64,000 bases of DNA, taken from contig JAVXUO010001934.1 of NCBI GenBank assembly GCA_033065855.1, positions 1-64,000 of the forward strand, read 5' to 3'. Shown here piece after piece: positions 60,270-64,000 of the stretch. The translations under genes and the position numbers were made by a program. Under the pieces are notes generated by a model. That model saw nothing but the letters and a program-made list of their open reading frames with translations. It was not told the origin of the DNA and made no database searches. Numbering within the stretch: position 1 is the stretch's first letter; every line of letters starts with the position of its first letter. This DNA comes from Escallonia rubra. Lineage: Eukaryota; Streptophyta; Magnoliopsida; Escalloniales; Escalloniaceae.

Positions 60270-62862
60270 ATGTGTGTGTGTGTGTACACACACACATACA
60301 TATATATAGAGATAGGGGGGGAGATTTTCTTTTCAGTTAATTTGTAGAGTTCTTTTAATGAATATAATTAAAATAAAGTCTTAATATGTTGATATATTAC
60401 TGATTTAGAACTTTAAAATGTTCAAAATTGAATTAATAGTAAAATAATAACACCCTAAAAAAAGATTGGTTTAGTTTTTCTTACGGATAAAGTTTATTTA
60501 GTTCAATTCATGTTTTATCTACTATATGTGTAGAACATTTGTAAATTAATATTGGTAGAATGATGAGCGTATCTATCAATCTACACCCATATTTGCTCGT
60601 TTACATTTTACACCTTCTTTATTCGCTAAAAGATAAACAAAATTATGCTATTGCCTTTTCATGTAAGTACGATGTATAAGAAAAACTTTCCTAGATTAAT
60701 TTTGAAACATTATAAGTTTTTAACATTACATGCTAAAAATAGTTAACAATTTAATCTTCTATTATAAAACTCAGCTGTGGTTCTTTTTTTATTGTTTTAA
60801 ATATGCAGGTTTTTGTTTTCATGTTATCTAGGTTATTATATTGGATTGACTGTGCTTTGAATGTTAATGAATGATAAAATTAAGAATCTTGTAAAAGAAT
60901 AATTTGTCTATAGCCCATATACCATAACGTTATAAAGTTCAATATAAATTTAAAATAGTACCTCATTTTTCTTCTTAAATCTCTCAAGTAATATCGTTTT
61001 ACAGGTGATTATTTCATATTAGGGAGCTTTTTTGATATATAATATTAACTACAATGACCACTCATAGTTATAAACAACTCTATTATAGTCAAAATTAAGT
61101 TTCAAAACTTATATTTAGTCTAAAATCCACTAATTGGTCTTATATTCTTGTAAACTTAATCAACTACAAAAATAATATATTTTTGTTAGTTATTACGGTC
61201 TTATTAAAAATAAAATGTTAGTCTGTAGTCGATTACGATAAGCTTTGTAAGATTACTTAAAACAAATTCATTTTAAGCGATATATTTTCTCAGATATACT
61301 AAGGGTAAATGAATCTTATATTTTTTTTTTTTCAAATATCATATTTGATTTGTTTTCTAGATCCTTATATATGGGATATAACCAGTTTGGTGATCATGAA
61401 GTCTTATTTAAAAATGATGACCTATAATTCGTGTATTAAATCTATATATCACATTATTCATTTTTACGATGACTATCTTATGTATCTTAAGTGTATATNT
61501 ATATATGTAAATAATGATAGTACGTATAACTCAATTAGAACATCATTTTTTTTCTTCTAAATCTAATATGTTATTTTTATTTTTCCGATATATGCGTTTT
61601 ATATTCACATTAAAGAGTGATTTTACAATAGTCAAACTTAAGTCATAATAAGCTAGTGTTGATTAGGTTGAGTTCTAAAATATTTAGAATTATATTTAAA
61701 ATTATAAAACCCTCATTATTCTTGCGAAATTAATCACATTTACAAATGAGGAACCTATAAAAATTGAAATCAATTGTTAGATCACTTTTTTAAGTCTTAT
61801 AAGTTGTTTAATCATAATTGTAGATTTGTAAGTTTTAGAATGATTAAAATTAGTTTTTAAATTAATTTTTTTCTAGATGGAAATTATTATTTTTGTTTTT
61901 TGTGTATATGAGTTTTTGTATTCATATTAGAGAATACTTTTGAAGACACAATAGTCAATATTAAGTTCTAATAAGTTAGTATAATGATTCAAGTTAGTGT
62001 AATGATTAGGTTGAGTTTTAGAATGATTATAATTAGTTTTTGAATTTTAAGGACATAATTGTCAAAAAGGAGTCTTAATAGATTAGTATATTAATTATGT
62101 AGGATTTTAGAATAACTAGAAGTAGTTTTATATTAAATAAGACTTTCTAAGAAGTTAATTAATTTTAAAATAATGATCTGATGACGCGTCATGTTAAGAA
62201 GTGTTATTAGATCACGTTCTTATTCTAAATCTCATAAGTTATTTTTTGGGTCTATGTATTTTAATTTTTCATATTAGAAACACTTTTAAGTAATTGTCAA
62301 AATGAAGTCTTAATAGATTTGTATATTGATTAGGCAGAGTTTTAGAATGACTAAAATTAGTTTTTAAATTAATTTTTTCTTCTAAATCAAAAGTATTATT
62401 TTCGTTTTATATATATATGAGTTTTATATTCATATTGGAGAGTATTTTTTAAGACATAATATTCAATATTAAGTCCTAATAAGTTAGTCTAATGATTATG
62501 TTGAGTTTTAGAATGATTAGAATTAATTTTTGAATTTCAAGGGCATAATTGTCAAAAAGAAGTTAATAGATTAGTATTTTGACTATGTAGAGTTTTAGAA
62601 TGACTAGAAGTAGGTTTCAAAAATAAATAAGACTTACTAAGAAGTTAGTTCATCTTAAAATAAGGATGTGATGACATGCCACGTAAAGAAGCGATGATGT
62701 GTCGCGTAAAAAAGTTACCAATATCTTTTTCGCTTCGCTTATTATATATTATATAGATAGATAACTCTATTTTACATTGAAAACATAATGTGATGATGTG
62801 TCGCGTATATAAGTTATCACTTTCGTTCTCGCTTCCCTTATTATGTATAGATAGATAGATAG

Positions 62863-64000
62863 GTTGTTCTGCAAGATTAGTCAGATTGGTCATTTTGTAA
62901 TTTACATGCCCCAGTTTAGGGGCAAAACAGTCATTTCATGCCCCCAAAAGTCTCACCCTCTCTCGGTCTCTCTGCACACCCATAATCCCTAACCCCTTCC
63001 TCGACCCACAGCTATCACCGCCAGTATGACCTCATCCAGCCTGTGGAGATACAGTTAGATGGCTTTCACGTACGCTTCTGGTAAATCAGCTTGCTATATA
63101 AACTCGAGCCGAAAAGGTGGATTGTCAATTTGTCATAAATTTTTTGCCTGCCACCACCAGATAAACATGCTTTTACATCATGGATGGTTTTCACAAATAA
63201 GCCAACGACTCTATCCAGACTGTTGAAATGGAGTAGAGAACGCTAATTGTGTGTTTTTGCCATACGGCTTCTCCCCACAGATCTGCGCAAGATGGAAAAG
63301 TGGGTCTCTCATCTCTGTAACGTTACACTCGATTTTTTTCAACATAGTAGACAGACATCTTTCGAGAAATTAGGTAGGAGGCTTTTGGTTTTGTTGCTTC
63401 TAAATTCCACGTTTGGCTTCCGAGATATGATTTTCTGTTCAGAAGCTCTCTGCAGACTGCTATGGTGGTCTTTGTGTAAGCTACATTTTACGTTGGAGTT
63501 CAACTGGGAGAGTATGTTAATTTTTATGCACGGAAGACAACCAGATCTGTCAAGCCTGGTGCTTAGGATAGGAAGGGGGAAATAAGGTACACATATATAA
63601 GAAAAGTGAAAAAAGATGAAGGTGTAAAGCATAATTTCTGCTGCTCATTTATTTAAATAATTGACATCTCCAGATTGGAATTTTTATCCTCAATATGACC
63701 TTACAAGCCAACATCACATGAGCCACTACATCCATGTAATGGATCGAGATGTTTGAACCAAGTCACATATTTGTGCCCTCTGAATATGTCACCGGTGTCT
63801 TTAGTAGCAGCATACTTTTAAAGGTGATCACCAGCATTCGCACCTGCCATTTGTACAAAATGGCCAGTATTGAAGACAGAAATCCACGCAATCAGCAACG
63901 GTCTTGCACCGTGGTCGATGGCCCCCTAATTGTGCCAATACCTTCGGCATCAACAAGCCTGCCATTTTTATGTTGTGTTAGTCAACATCTTATAGTAGGA
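62863..64000. other. Right-hand end of the window without recognised genes
   Basis: Composition becomes less AT-rich after the Helitron-like repeat. Overlapping frames exist on both strands (63247-63585 plus, 63339-63632 minus) without domain similarity. A neighbouring gene may lie beyond the window; nothing here proves an exon. Confidence 0.45.

Larger units (their letters stand above)
56040..62862 (-). mobile_element. AT-rich Helitron-like repeat, minus strand, with nested insertions
   Basis: The minus-strand start is TCTATCTATCTATACATAAT at ~62862, followed by AAGGGAAGCGAGAACG; a second similar start (ATAATAAGCGAAGCGA) lies at ~62735. Parts of 61800-62860 match the element at 30866-34525 in inverted orientation. 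A ~750-bp block occurs twice (57000-57760 and 61030-61790). No 3' hairpin end was found, so the left limit is uncertain. Two DNA elements are inserted at 57807 and ~58095. There is no coding region. One ambiguous base (N) lies at 61499. Confidence 0.55.

Noticed and set aside
63247-63632. Overlapping 112- and 97-codon frames near the right edge as a gene
   Set aside because: They lie on opposite strands, have no domain similarity and no supporting splice context.

Overview
This is nuclear DNA from a flowering plant, almost certainly a eudicot. Evidence: GT-AG introns, plant-only domains (plant mobile domain, FAR1/MULE transposase with SWIM finger), Ty1/Copia elements primed by initiator Met-tRNA, a tRNA-derived SINE, AT-rich Helitron-like repeats and long (TA)n tracts. 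Gene density is low. Two host genes look intact; nearly everything else is transposons, many nested.

Region 1 (1-9170): a large Mutator-like element (MULE) cut by the left window edge. Its long inverted arms are built of ~311-bp tandem modules. Inside are two convergent genes, the layout of maize MuDR: a plus-strand plant-mobile-domain/Ulp1-protease fusion (1259-4202, four exons, intact catalytic residues) and a minus-strand FAR1-type transposase (7159-4859) open except for one stop codon. A 167-bp tandem repeat lies between their 3' ends.

Region 2 (9171-11530): a G-rich stretch, a 694-bp hairpin-rich element in a (TA)n tract, and a Helitron-like fragment.

Region 3 (11530-43150): a direct segmental duplication carrying two paralogous short-chain dehydrogenase/reductase genes, both minus strand, three exons, 262 residues. 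SDR1 (16478-13194) is compact. SDR2 (36193-25054) has the same exon sizes but a 9.85-kb second intron holding a 4.7-kb Copia fossil and a ~3.66-kb Helitron-like element; a second Copia fossil (36336-43091) lies ~50 bp upstream of its TATA box. SDR1 supplies the unoccupied version of all three sites. Between the copies is a nest: a Copia integrase fossil split by a MULE-type element (9-bp target duplication), itself carrying a hAT element and a TRIM. A fragment of a TIR-type resistance gene follows.

Region 4 (43150-56040): no convincing gene. It holds a SINE with 10-bp target duplications, a 596-bp tandem duplication, and a 9-kb array of ~2.65-kb units with inverted transposon copies around a ~750-bp spacer.

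Region 5 (56040-62862): an AT-rich Helitron-like repeat on the minus strand, interrupted by a 135-bp hairpin MITE and a 2.1-kb MULE with a decayed FAR1-domain gene, both in (TA)n. These two and the 694-bp element of region 2 share terminal and hairpin modules. The last 1.1 kb shows nothing I can identify.

The SDR genes are probable NAD-dependent alcohol dehydrogenases of specialised or hormone metabolism. The PMD-Ulp1 gene is transposon cargo. No operon-like or bacterial system is present. All coordinates, splice sites and repeat boundaries were read by eye.
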